A stretch of DNA of 64,000 nt, taken from the NCBI GenBank assembly GCA_036873755.1, contig JAVTVY010025293.1, positions 45,155-109,154 on the forward strand. The letters are read 5' to 3'. This stretch comes from Hanleya hanleyi. Lineage: Eukaryota; Mollusca; Polyplacophora; Lepidopleurida; Hanleyidae. Below, one piece after another: positions 40,831 to 52,340 of the stretch. The notes beneath the pieces are model-generated. The model saw nothing but the letters and a program-made list of their open reading frames with translations. It did not search any database and was not told the DNA's origin. Both the position numbers and the translations under genes were made by a program. Each line of letters begins with the position of its first letter. Positions within the stretch are counted from its first letter, which is position 1.

Positions 40831-42204
40831 TACTATATCAGTAATAGAGAGAGAAATAGCACTCATTCTGGAAAGGAAGTGTTTACTTTGTTGACATAAT
40901 CAGTCTACTAGTCCACTTATGAAGAGTGCATTATGCAATAAGTCAACCAATACAGGTTTTATTACCTGAATGGTCAGCAATCAGGCATACAATATGCAGG
41001 CATGCAAGGTATCAGTTTCACAGTAGGTCTATTTGACCAAAATGCCCTGCTATTCAAGCTCACTTGAATCCTTGCAATTCTCCGTACAGTATCACATCAT
41101 ACTGATGGCAGCATATTTTCTCTGACTGCATTTAAGTTGTGCGTAAGCAGGGGCTGATGTGTAGATTTAGATATATTTAGCGGCCGATACCCCATTGCCA
41201 CATGTATATGCCAGCGCCAATGTCCTTTCAATCCAGTTTTACACCGTAATGTTAATAAAATTAGGAGTTGTATAAAAGAATGTATAATGAGATATAAATC
41301 TAGCATTATGTTGATGGGATGCAAAATCCGCATGGGAGGTGGCCCTTCAATCCAAAAAAAACAACCTTTCAGTCCTTTGAAATTATTTGTCTGTCTGGCA
41401 ATAATAAACTTGATGAAATGCCACTAAATTGTGCTATATGTCTACAGTGCCACCCAATGATGAACAATATCACGAAACTACATGATGAAGCAAAATCCTC
41501 ATATGTGACCTGGGGAATGTAGATATTGGACTCAAGTCAGGAAAATTTCAAGTATCTAAAAAAAGCAGGCCATTTGGCTTATGGGATGTGAAATATAACA
41601 CTGGGAATGTTACATTCATGTTCAGCAAAATAGAATGATTCAAAGAAGTAAATTTCCATTTTTGTGAAAAAATACATGTTATTTTGAGATACAAAAACGT
41701 GCCCCCATGAACACCACCAAAATCTTGTCAGTCCTCTGCCTATCTTGTAAAATCATTACATCCAAATTTCAAGGGAATCAAACATGTTGTTTAGAAGATA
41801 TGATGTTGCACATGCTTACCTGCATTCGTCTCTATAGCACCACATAGTGACGACCAAATATCATGAAAATCAACCAGGTGAAATCTAAAGCCCTAGGGAG
41901 ATGGCACATAAAAGTTCAATGGAAAAAACTTTAATCATGATAATGGTTATGGAGGTTTTGGCGTTAAGTCAGATAATTGAGATTTTTCATTTAAATGAAA
42001 AGTTGGTTCGCACCGAAAGAGAATTATCATTTCGTCAATCCTACATTTATGCTTGGCAACCTAGAATAGAACAATTTTCAAATACTTCTCCAAGTGAATT
42101 TTGAAACGCAAAAACGTGTCTTTATAATTATGCCAGCTACACCAAAACCTTTCCAGCACATTACCTATCCTTTAAGACCATTGCAATAAAATTTCATAGA
42201 AATC
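40831..42204. other. No gene recognised
   Basis: AT-rich with short frames (for example 41901-42104) lacking domain features. Confidence 0.45.
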
Positions 42205-42465
42205 AAACAAAAGTCGTTCAGACGAAATCGTCACAGAAAGGTTTACCTATGCTCTGACTACAACGCCACCTAGTAGTAAGCAGCGGCTATCGAAACACAA
42301 CCAGACAAATTTCACAGGCCTAGGGAGATGGCACACAAAGTCTGACCCGAAAATATTTAACGGTTTCAGAGATATTCACGTTTAAAATCACGGCGGCGGC
42401 GGCGGATCTGGCGGAGCCTTTTTTCATGAAAACATAAGAGCCTCCACTTTGTGGAAATGCTCTAA
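42205..42465. repeat. Dispersed repeat with CGG run, copy 2
   Basis: Diverged copy of 40603-40830 with an insertion including GGCCTAGGGAGATGGCAC, a phrase also present near 41891. Confidence 0.75.
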
Positions 42466-43076
42466 TCAATCCACTTTGAAAACTCCAAGTTAGGAAATAT
42501 AAACAAGCCACGAACAAGCATATTCGATTTATTACAAGACTACTATCTTTTCTCAAATAGATAGATTGCAATACTTTCCATCAAAACTAAATTAATAGTA
42601 TATGGTACAAAATATTCAGATATTTACTAGTACAAAGAAAAAGCAATAAAGAGCCATATGTCTGTGTTCTATTAGCACAATGTTTTTGGTCTTAAACATG
42701 CCAGCATTATTCAAGACGGGTAAAGACATCCAAAGCAGTTCATCATGCCCGTCAGTAAACAAGAGCAATATAATAGGAAAGTAAATGTCCTAATTCTGTA
42801 ACATTGATTTGATCAAACATCTTTAAAGGTGGACTCACAACACTGGCATGTTATTTTCACGAGATTGTCTATAAAAACAATTTTTTATAGTCAAAAGTTT
42901 ATAGTTAATAACATTCGTCCATAGTTCTGACCAGTACAAAATCGACAACCACAAATGATAATCCCACTGACTATGGGCCTAAATATTCTGTATCACATAG
43001 GTTATAATAACTATATCTGCTCCAGATATGAGGTGATATCAACAGCAACATAATTGTTCCACACTTCAGCAGAGAA
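42466..43076. other. No feature recognised
   Basis: AT-rich, no supported coding frame or repeat. Confidence 0.4.
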
Positions 43077-43377
43077 GGCGATCCCACTCTCTAAAATGGA
43101 GGTAAAAAAGATCCTTTTGAGGCGCACAGAGACATATATATCCCATTAAATGGTAGTAAAAAAATAAATTGTCATCTATCTAATTTGCATAATAATATCA
43201 AATATCTGTCGCGCGGTTCAAACATTTGACTGGTTCTTCAAATGGAAAATTAATTTTAGGACATGGGACTATAGACAAATTAAACCGCCTTAAGTTTTGA
43301 AGCATTGGTTAGGAAGGAATCAAAATTATTGGTCAAAAACGACCTTTTTCACCTCCATTTTAGAGAGCAGGATCGCC
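43077..43377. mobile_element. Small MITE-like element
   Basis: Inverted ends of about 36 bases: GGCGATCCCACTCTCTAAAA at 43077 and its near complement TTTTAGAGAGCAGGATCGCC ending at 43377. No obvious target duplication. Confidence 0.65.
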
Positions 43378-44446
43378 CTAACCTGTTCATTTCTTAACAA
43401 TGCCGTCTTCAAATACCTTGATATCTTCACTAGTATTGGCTGCTTAATCAGCCAGACTGTCAGATTGTATCCCCTCCAAAAACAGTGCTCTCGTTAAACA
43501 AGAAAGTACCGTTTTATATTACCAAGAGGGCTAAAATAATAACAACAGTATACATCAACAATCACTAAACAATACATTTACCCGTTTTCTTATGAAGGAA
43601 ACACATCGCAAAAATAACCATACACTCAGGGATTCATACTTTTCCCTAAAGGGACATCCCTAAAGTATGTACTATCAAAATCTGGAAATATAATACAGCA
43701 ACAATTTTCCATTGAATTCGGCAAATTATGTAGCTTTTAACTTATAATTGATAATATCTTGAAATATATGGCTCCGACTTCTCCAAAAGCATTATCGAGT
43801 TAAATATTCATTGCACTGAGTGTACGAAAGTCTTGTGAACATAGTAACCCAGAATAATGCACGAGGTGTAATCTATTCAAGAAACACGACTTCGAAATGT
43901 ACATGAATGTCGGGTTGCCATGGACAAAATATCTACTCCGGTTGGAATTGGGGAAAATTTGCATAATATATATGGTTCTGGGTTCTACAGTTGTCGGGCA
44001 TTTACAGGCAGAGTTGCTTGATTTCTCCAGTCGTTTCCAATCTTTCTTCTTCAAGCTTTTAATTACTGGTTTACCCAAAACAACACCTTGCAATCCTATT
44101 TGTGACTTAAACAATGTGCCAGCACCAGGAGTACAAGGACTGGACACTTCTATTTGAGCAGTTTGGGTCTTTTTATCTTCTTGCTGCAAAAGGCTGTACA
44201 TCTGTGATATCTATGGGGAATGGTAAAAGAAGTTTTGAGAATTCTCTAAGATATTTTGTGTATTGGGAAGTTTTGTAGACTATTTATTACAAAAGCATCA
44301 AGCCGTCTCATGCATACAACTTCAAAATGGGCGTGGAATTTCGTGATTGTATTGTACGTACCCACGAAGAGAAAGACTTGTCCAGTTGAAGTGCGACAGA
44401 AAAAGACCAGAGAAAAGTACCCGTTGAGAGGATCGTGGTTGTAAGC
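43378..44446. other. No gene recognised
   Basis: The minus frame 43800-44201 (133 codons) has ordinary composition but no domain or start context that I can support. Confidence 0.4.
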
Positions 44447-44600
44447 ATACCGCACGCCTCCTCAAGTATTTAAGGTATGTGATTTGACACTTGGTTGTGC
44501 GCTACATTTTCTGGTCGAAATCGTCATCCTAAATGATTTAGGGCTGGTCTCTCTTCTTTTAGTGGAGAGAGAACTACCAGGTCTAAGCAATTAAAAATGT
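44447..44600. repeat. Dispersed repeat with hairpin, copy 2
   Basis: Inverted, diverged partner of 40105-40292. GTGCGCTACATTTTCTGGTC is shared exactly. Confidence 0.6.
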
Positions 44601-44661
44601 TACATGGCAGGTGGAGATCATAATTCATTTCACTTACCCTTTCATCTCACTTATGTAACAT

Positions 44662-45765
44662 GACATTAATTTAATTGTCAACGCAATATGCCCTGATTGG
44701 CACTGCGACTGGAATTGCCAGAAGACAAAGCTTTGATCATTTCAATGTGATGTGTCGCCTTACAGAAAAGACAGTTCTACTGTCCCTGGGCAATCACGAC
44801 CGTTGTTTCCAACCAATTGCGACTGAAGAGTTCGAACTTGGGACAGTCCAATGGACCTGAACCTTAATGACGTTTTATTCTTATTTCAATCAAGTGATGA
44901 ATTCAATCTCAGTAAACTCAGATATAATATCATGGAATATTATATCTCGCATCAGCGCTAAATGAATCCCGTGCGAATTTCAAACTACATCTGTTAGTCA
45001 ATCAGGTGGTTATCTGTGAGAAAAGAACGCCCTTTGTAGATACACACATGGGCATGAAAACCAATGACGTAAACAGTACAGCGAAACAGTATCAAAATAG
45101 CGTATCATATCCAGACATGGTTGGTGATAAACGGTTTTCTCTATGAAGTTCAAAGGATTGCTTTCACCGAATAGTCCCTTGAAAATATCAAAAGACCGTT
45201 GCGCGTAGATTTTAAACATCCACGAACCAAACGCCATTAAGGTCAAATAGGAAAGGCAGGACTCACTCTCAGTTAACTCTGATATAATATCAGGAAATAT
45301 TATATCTGAATATATAAATAATTTCAAACGAATTTGTTAGACTATGTAGCTTGGTGGAACAATTTCAAAGCCACGCCCATAATAGTTACACGCGGCAGCA
45401 CGTGGACCAATGTAGTAAACATTATCGGGAAACAGTATCCAAATATGGCATTATTTCGAAACAGTGTGCATGAACATCAAAGTCTGGCTTTGTTAGTAGG
45501 AAATATCAAAAGATCGTGCCGTGCTAAGGTGTTAATATCAGTGAACTGAACGTCAGTCATTGTCAAGTGCAAAGCACGAAGTTGTCGTGATTGACTTATT
45601 TTGAGATCTCGTACAATATCGGCGAACAATTCGCACGAATTTTTCTTAGCGTTATACGTCTTGTAGAATGATATTCCCCTGTCAGATTTACCATTTTGGT
45701 TTACCTTGACTGGGCAGAAATGTCATAATTGACTTTAATTGCCATTAATTTAATTGTCAACACGG
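44662..45765. repeat. Diverged tandem repeats of about 340 bases
   Basis: AGATATAATATCATGG/AATATTATATCT palindromes at about 44919 and 45283, GAAACAGTATCNAAATA at about 45084 and 45430, and AATATCAAAAGA at about 45186 and 45505 show two to three old tandem copies. ATTAATTTAATTGTCAAC marks both outer ends (44666, 45747). Confidence 0.6.
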
Positions 45766-46042
45766 AGTACAGATGCCCATAGCGTGAAATCCTGTATGTA
45801 ACCAGACACATCAGATTAAAGCTTCCGGTGCAAGACGTGCTTGCCCGGCTTTGCCAGTCCACGAATTTCGCGTAGGTAATTAAATTGATGTTGTGTTACT
45901 CGAGGAAGGTGACAGGGTAAGTAAATAGCTTCATTTTTATCCACACATGCCAATTGCCATGGATGTACATTGCATCACGAAATAGAAGTGTTTCAGGCCT
46001 ACTCAATATCATTTATGCATTCAGTTTTTACTCCTGTCTATA

Positions 46043-46064
46043 CCCCCCCCCCCCCCCCCCCCCC
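46043..46064. repeat. Poly-C run (22 bases)
   Basis: Uninterrupted C homopolymer 150 bases downstream of zinc-finger gene 2. Confidence 0.95.
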
Positions 46065-46211
46065 AAGGACGTACGTACCCTCAGTTAGCCACAGTAATCA
46101 GCAATGTTAATGCTGTAGCAAAAGTAACGTTGTCTCAACAGTTTTCAGCATTTGTTGAATGGGATTTCAATGCGACAAGAAATTGAGCGGGGTGGTGGTT
46201 TATGGATGTCC

Positions 46212-47852
46212 CTAATCCAGAATAAAGTATTCGCCAAAGTATTGCCCATTGTTGATACGTAAGTTGAGATTAAATTTTTCTGAAATCCTTTCTTCACAGG
46301 TAGAATCATCCGGGGAATCAGAACAGGGCTTGAGTATTTCTTTAGGAGCATCAGGATGCACTCTCATGTGCTTCCGCAGGACGTTTGTTGTCATAAAACC
46401 TCTTCCACACACCTGGCATTGGAATGGTCTTTCTCCAGTATGTATCCTTTGGTGAGCCCTCAAGGCCCAACTTCGATTGAAGGCTTTACCACAAACGTTA
46501 CATTGGTATGGGTTCACGCCATTATGGCTCCTCGCATGAATGATCAGATTACCTCGGTCTGAATACTGTTTACCACAAATAGAACAGGCAAATTTTCTCC
46601 CTTCATGACGCTTCATGTGCAACTTGAAGCCTCTACTCAGCACTGTTTTCCCACACTCTTGGCAATAAGTCATTCCAGGCCTACACTCAGGGACAGGAAT
46701 AGGTGGGGGCTTACAAGTTTTCGTATGAAGATTCCTCTCCTTTTTCGTGTTAAACTTCTCATCACACCGGTCACAGCAATGCTCCTTGAGATCAGAATGC
46801 ACAACCAAATGGTCCTTCAGACTATTAGCACCTCTGAAGGCTGCGTCACACAAGGTACATTTATACGATTTCTCCTCACTGTGGGTCTTCAGGTGCCTGT
46901 CAACATGAAACTGTCTTTTGAAACTTTTACCACAGGTGGGGCAATTGAACGTTTTTGGTCTCGAGATTTTGGGACGTTTCGAGGTAACTTTTGCTTTTTT
47001 TGGACGCACAGTTGGGTTGTCTGTATGTTCTGCAACATCCGACTCCATCAGGGATACCAACTCTGCCACAAGTGGGTTGTCACCGGATACAAAGCTATCA
47101 TCCACCATACTGTCAAGTACAGCGTCAGCGTCAGCCTGTAAGTGCGAGTTAGGCGATAACAAAGCAGGTATTGTTTGGTTCATGATGTCAAAGCTAGTTG
47201 ACCATGTTGAATCAAGAAGGGGCAAGAGGGAATGAGATCTTAAATCTTCAGCATTCATGTCCCTCAATGTCATACTATCAATGGATGCAGAGAACCATCC
47301 AAAATCAGCGACCAATTCTTGGTATGATAAATCCCTAGCCATATCAATTTCTGCAGAACTGGTTTCATCTGTGACACAAGACACTGGCGGAGTGTTTGAT
47401 GGAGTCACATTGTCAGTCTCTGCTATAGTAATCAAGCTATCAGCGACATCTCCACTTTCGCCAGTCAGATTTAATGGTGGACAGCTGGATAAATCATATA
47501 CTGGTAGTTCAGACGTTACTGTGATTTCCTGTGTTCCAGAATCCAAGGATTCCACAGTCATTGGAATGGAAGCATCACTAAGCTCCTGACCAGCCTTTTC
47601 ACTTTGGATATCCTGTGCCGTATCAGATGTTGTTGTGTTCGTTATAGTCGACGTGGAAATGCAGTCAGAAAGTACCTTTAGATGACTTATTTGAATGTGA
47701 CTTTGTAAAGAGGCATGGCTGGAATAGCTCTCACCACACGTACGACACCTGCACTTGAAGGACAAAACGTTTTCAACTGTGACTTTTTCTATTTTTATTC
47801 CATTTTCAACTGTGTCAATAAAAGAAAGTATATCCAAGCTGAAATACTCCAT
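46212..47852 (-). CDS. C2H2 zinc-finger protein 2 (host gene, paralogue of protein 1)
   Basis: Coding exon of 546 residues. ATG 47852 (MEYFSLDILSF) was chosen by match to the paralogue and because a splice acceptor lies 36 bases upstream. N-terminal module about residues 1-65 ends in the finger CRTCGESYSSHASLQSHIQI-SH. A long acidic Ser/Thr-rich linker follows, then a basic, nuclear-localisation-like stretch (RPKKAKVTSKRPKISRPK) and seven fingers such as FNCPTCGKSFKRQFHVDRHL, YQCNVCGKAFNRSWALRAHQ and FQCQVCGRGFMTTNVLRKHM. One (CCDRCDEKFNTKKERNLHTK) ends in Cys instead of His. A short tail of about 50 residues follows the last finger. Probable nuclear DNA-binding protein. Sequence and gene structure match protein 1, so the pair arose by duplication. 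Confidence 0.9.
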   Translation of the reverse strand: MEYFSLDILSFIDTVENGIKIEKVTVENVLSFKCRCRTCGESYSSHASLQSHIQISHLKVLSDCISTSTITNTTTSDTAQDIQSEKAGQELSDASIPMTVESLDSGTQEITVTSELPVYDLSSCPPLNLTGESGDVADSLITIAETDNVTPSNTPPVSCVTDETSSAEIDMARDLSYQELVADFGWFSASIDSMTLRDMNAEDLRSHSLLPLLDSTWSTSFDIMNQTIPALLSPNSHLQADADAVLDSMVDDSFVSGDNPLVAELVSLMESDVAEHTDNPTVRPKKAKVTSKRPKISRPKTFNCPTCGKSFKRQFHVDRHLKTHSEEKSYKCTLCDAAFRGANSLKDHLVVHSDLKEHCCDRCDEKFNTKKERNLHTKTCKPPPIPVPECRPGMTYCQECGKTVLSRGFKLHMKRHEGRKFACSICGKQYSDRGNLIIHARSHNGVNPYQCNVCGKAFNRSWALRAHQRIHTGERPFQCQVCGRGFMTTNVLRKHMRVHPDAPKEILKPCSDSPDDSTCEERISEKFNLNLRINNGQYFGEYFILD

Positions 47853-47886
47853 ACTCTGCATGTTCTGTGACCTCTTTGTTAGGACC

Positions 47887-47901
47887 CCTGAAAAAAAAAA
47901 T
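47887..47901 (-). promoter_or_regulatory. Splice acceptor before zinc-finger gene 2
   Basis: On the minus strand a T-run ends TTTTTCAG, exon from 47887. Distance to the ATG is about 35 bases, similar to the paralogue. Confidence 0.65.
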
Positions 47902-47989
47902 ACAAAGCTGGTATTGTATATAATCTTACATATATCCCCATACATCTAATGTATATAAATGTTTATTAGGGTGCATCTATCAAGAACGA

Positions 47990-48900
47990 ATGTGAAAAAT
48001 AATCCAATGGAGCCCAATACTCCTCTGGTATCAGTTATGGTCTACACTCGGCAAAAATGCATTGCATAAGATAGATTTCTAGAACTTTGACAACTATGTA
48101 AAAAAAATGTTATCTCATATTAGGAAAGCACAGGATGTTTGGCCATGTCAGCTTTTGCAAAGGACTTAATTGCTGAGAATATGTTTGGGCTGATGTTTTA
48201 TCAGAGCATGTCCAAATACCTAGCTCTGATATACTCCTCTATATAGCTCTTCATACTGTAATCAAGCAATTTGATCTTGGAAAATATAGATCAAGGTCAG
48301 TCGTCTTCAGCAGGTTTCTGGTCTATTGTCAATTTAATTGTAAGGGGAACATCTTAGACTTAACATATAGAATTTTACCTTTAGAAAATAGGTCACGGTC
48401 AGTCATATTAAATAAAACTTCTGGTCCATGATCAGTTGCATATGTCATATGAATTTGGACAATGCAGATAAATTTAATGAAATATTGTACTAAACAGAAT
48501 CTGACCTGAACCATACAGGTCGCGGTCAGCCATGTTCAATACGGGTCTGGATCATTGCCAGATGTATATACATAGAATTACTTTGGAAAGCCTAGCTACA
48601 TTTCTTCAATTTATATCATAATATACAGTATACAACCTTGAAAATCAAGGACAAGTTCAGTCAACTGGGACAGGCATCTGGTTGATCACCAGTTAGGTAT
48701 GTTATACAAATTTGGAGACCCAAGCTTTTATCATTTAACAATTATAGCGAATACTATGACCTTGATAAAATAGGTCATTTTCAATAGGATTCTGACCCAT
48801 CACCAGCTGCATATGTGGGATGAGTTAAAATGTCTGTCTATAATCCTTCTAGAGATATTGTTTCCACAAGAAAGATGGACAGACAGACAGACAGACAGTC
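47990..48900. repeat. Diverged dispersed repeats ending in an ACAG microsatellite
   Basis: Several old copies of a unit with AAATAGGTCACGGTCAGTCAT and a CTGGTCNATGATCAG-like phrase (about 48270, 48385, 48515, 48645, 48765), ending in (ACAG)5 at about 48880-48899. This style of repeat is familiar from mollusc genomes. Confidence 0.55.
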
Positions 48901-48927
48901 AATTGACAATGAAAATACCCTTCACAG

Positions 48928-49350
48928 TGATGTAACTTAACACTTGCCCACTTGCCCGGGGCAATCAAAATCCACTGGGGATAGGTGAAATTGAACTTTC
49001 ACTTGCCCTTCATGGCAAGTGGATTTACTTCCAATCAAGTTGAATTGCAATGTCCAATTTTTACCATGAACTCTTGGTGAATGAAGAAATATCTTTCTAA
49101 TTTTGCATCTGAACCAAATATCTTTCCCCATTATAATATATGCCTGCACGAGATGAAGCTTATGATAGAGCAAGTGGGATTTAGGATTTATAGATACTGG
49201 AATTGGAAAATATTACCACAATCAAATATTTTCACAAGGCTCATTGATATTGTAGTCACTATGTGAAGGCAAGTGAATCTGATTCAGGGCAACCAGTTTA
49301 AACTTTTAGCTTGCCCTGATGGCAACCACCTGAAAAAGTTAAGTTACACA
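48928..49350. repeat. Possible MITE with GTAACTTAAC ends
   Basis: GTAACTTAACACTTGCCC near 48932 and the complementary GTTAAGTTAC near 49338. Interior contains inverted CACTTGCCC/GGCAAGTG segments. Confidence 0.5.
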
Positions 49351-49491
49351 ACTGCTTCAGACAAAATTGCCCCATGGGGTAATAAAAAGAAAGATCTGAA
49401 CTGAAAAAATAAAAGTAGATTTTGACTTTGATAAAATGTTCACCAAATTCCAATGTGATTAACATTGGAAAAGGGGGCATAACTCCAGAAT

Positions 49492-49603
49492 TGGTGCTAA
49501 TGCTGTAATATGGAATAGGTCTTTGGATTGTGAACGCGGATATTCTTTATTGGGCGATAGCTGAATTATGAATGATGGACCAGATGCTCATAATCCAGAA
49601 AAC
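49492..49603 (+). mobile_element. Old relic of the RT-element 3' repeat
   Basis: About 110 bases match 6077-6180 at perhaps 80 percent: TTGGTGCTAATGCTGTAATA, GGAATAGGTCTTTGG, GAATTATGAATGA. It is the only copy seen outside the viral-type element. Confidence 0.7.
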
Positions 49604-49869
49604 AATCAACTTAAGTTCCATGTACATGTTAATGTGACGATAAACAGCGCTTCGTGTTTAGAATTAATGCGAGAGCTGAAAATAGCTCACGTCAAAATAT
49701 TTAGGAGAGGATATTTGAAAGTTAAGCGAGTGGTTGCAATCGAATACAACATAAAATGTAACAGTTTATGTGAGCTATAAATCACTCTCATGAAATGAAT
49801 TTAGGTGAGCGTTTGCGTGCAGGTGAGCTATCACTCACGCTAAAAATGAAGCCCTGGATAAACTGTAAC

Positions 49870-52340
49870 AATTTTCAATATGATACGACTGATGAAAACT
49901 CTTGTAGCCCATTCGCAAGTGTATTTTCAATGATGAAGGTGCATAACTTCAGAAAAAGTCCAAAACATGCCATGATGTATGAGAACCCCAACATCTCGCC
50001 TTGTGGGGTGATCCACTGAAGCTGCAGCAGTATTAAAAGCATACATGTAGAGCAACCTTTCCATGTACAGGTGTACATAAAAATATTTGCCTAACAGAAC
50101 AGCCTTATTGTTGGAAAAATACAAACTCTAAAGTGCAATAATTTGGACAAGAATTGAGATTTCACGTCAAAAATAGCACATGATGCACATCTTCAAATCA
50201 TATGGAACATGTGTGCTGACATCTTCAGCCAACTTTTCATGTACAGGACCTGTACATGTTAAATCCCTCATAAAATTGACAAAACATAATATTTCATCTC
50301 AGGAATACCACATGCACATCCTCAATGACATGAACAAGCGAGAACCCCAACATCTCGCCTTGCGGGGTCATCTGCCGAAGCTGCAGCAGTATTTAAAGCA
50401 TACATGTAGAGCAAACAATAACGTCTGGTATAGATGATGTGGTACAGACAAGAATGTCAGGAATAGATTATCTGGTACAGACAATAACATCAGTCTCATG
50501 TGGGATTACTGCCAGATTATCTCGTGTAGGATGGATAGGTCAGTGCCGTGGGATTACTGCTGCATAGGGCAGTCCAGTGTGAGATTACTGCTGGATAGAT
50601 CAGTCCCGTGCAAGATTACTGCTGGATAGGCCAGTCCTGTGAAGGATTACTGCTGGATAGGCAAGTCTCGTATGATATTACTGCTGGATTAGTCAGTCCC
50701 GTGTTGGGTTACTCCTGCATAGGCAATCCAGTGTGGGATTACTGCTGCATACGGCATTCCCATGTGGGATTACTGCTGGGGAGGAAAGTCCCATGTGGGA
50801 TTACTGCTGGATAGGCTAACCTTGCGTGAGATTACAGAGGGATAGGTCAGTCCCATGCAGGATTATGGCTGGATAGGTCAGTGCTGTGTGGGATTACTGC
50901 TGCATATTGCAATCCAGTGCAAGATTACTTCTGGATAGATCAGTCCCGTGTGAGATTACTGCTGGATAGGCCACTCCCTTGTGGGATTACTGCTGGATAG
51001 GCCAGTCCCATGTGGGATTACTGCTGGATAGGCCAGTCCGGTCTGAGATCACTGCTGGATAGTTGAGTCCCATATGAGATTACTGCTGGATAGGTCAGTC
51101 CCATGTGGCATTACTGCTGGATAGGCCAGTGCCATTTGGGATTACTGCTGGATAGGTCAGTCCCATGAGGGATAACTGCTGGATAGGTCTGACCTAGGAA
51201 AACATGAAACATGTCCACCAAGTTTTATAATCATCCTACGAAAGGTTCAGCAAACTTTCCATTAACAGTTCTACATGTAAATTTTTGCCCAACAAAAACC
51301 TTATCAATGGAAACGTACAAAGTCTAAACTGCGATAATTAGGACAAAAATTCATATTTAATGTCATATTTCTTAAGTAGCACATGCACATCCTCGAATCG
51401 CATTGAACTTGGGTAGCAAGTGTCAAACTCATCCAATGAAAGCTGACAGCTTCAGCAAACTTTCCATGTACAGGTGTACCGGTACATGTATGTACATTAT
51501 CACATTATCAAAACCCTCAAAATTTGAACAAAAATTAATATTTCATCTCCTAAATAGCACAGAGACATCCTCTAATCATATGAAATATGTGTACCAAGTT
51601 TCATAATAATCCAATGAAACCTGGCAAATTCAGACAACTTTTCAGTACATTTTTGTGTAACAAAAAACCTTATAATTGGCCAATTACTAAGTCCAAAACC
51701 TCATAATTTGGACACAAATTAATATTTCATCACATGAATAGCACAAGCGCATTCTCCAATCATAAGAAACATGTGTACAAAGTTTCATAATCATCCAATG
51801 ACAGCTGACAACTACAGCAAACTTTCTATGTATGTGTACATGTGCACTTCAGCTAAACGCGAAACACTTTTTCATTTGCCATAATTTGGACAAAAATTTA
51901 TAGTTCATCTCATAAATAGCATAGGCACATCTTCTATTCATAAGAAACATATGTACCAGGTTACATTATTATCCAGAGACATTCGACAACTTCAGCTAAA
52001 TTTCTATACACTTTTGCAAAACAAAGAAAATTCATATTTCTCGTGAATCATAAATCATAAGAAACCTGTGTGCTAAGTTTCATGATCATCCACTGACAGC
52101 TGACAACTGACGCAAACTTTCTATGCACTGGTGTACACGTAGATTTTGCTTAACAAAAAAACCTTATCATTTTCCATAATTCCAACAAAAATTTATATTT
52201 CATCTCATAAATAGCACAGGTACATTATAAATCATATAATCATAATAAACATGTGTATCCAGTGGCAGCGGACAACTGCTGCAAACTTTCTATGTACAGG
52301 TGTACATGAGCACTTCTGCTGAACAAAAAACCTTATTTGA
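49870..52340. repeat. Diverged tandem repeats, about 150-180-base units
   Basis: Recurrent phrases: CATAATCATCCAATGA, GACAACTTCAGC, TTTCTATGTACAGGTGTACA, CAAAAATTNATATTTCATCT. They recur through the interval on either side of the minisatellite. Open frames here are not genes. Confidence 0.7.
50490..51195. repeat. Minisatellite, about 32-base unit
   Basis: About 20 imperfect tandem copies of GGGATTACTGCTGGATAGGY followed by CAGTCCCRTGTG. The frame 50608-50814 through it is a by-product. Confidence 0.9.

Noticed and set aside
43800..44201. 133-codon minus-strand frame
   Set aside because: No start context, domain or homologue that I recognise, and its opposite strand also has an open frame. 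Not supportable.
50608..50814. 68-codon frame in the minisatellite
   Set aside because: Peptide simply reflects the 32-base repeat.
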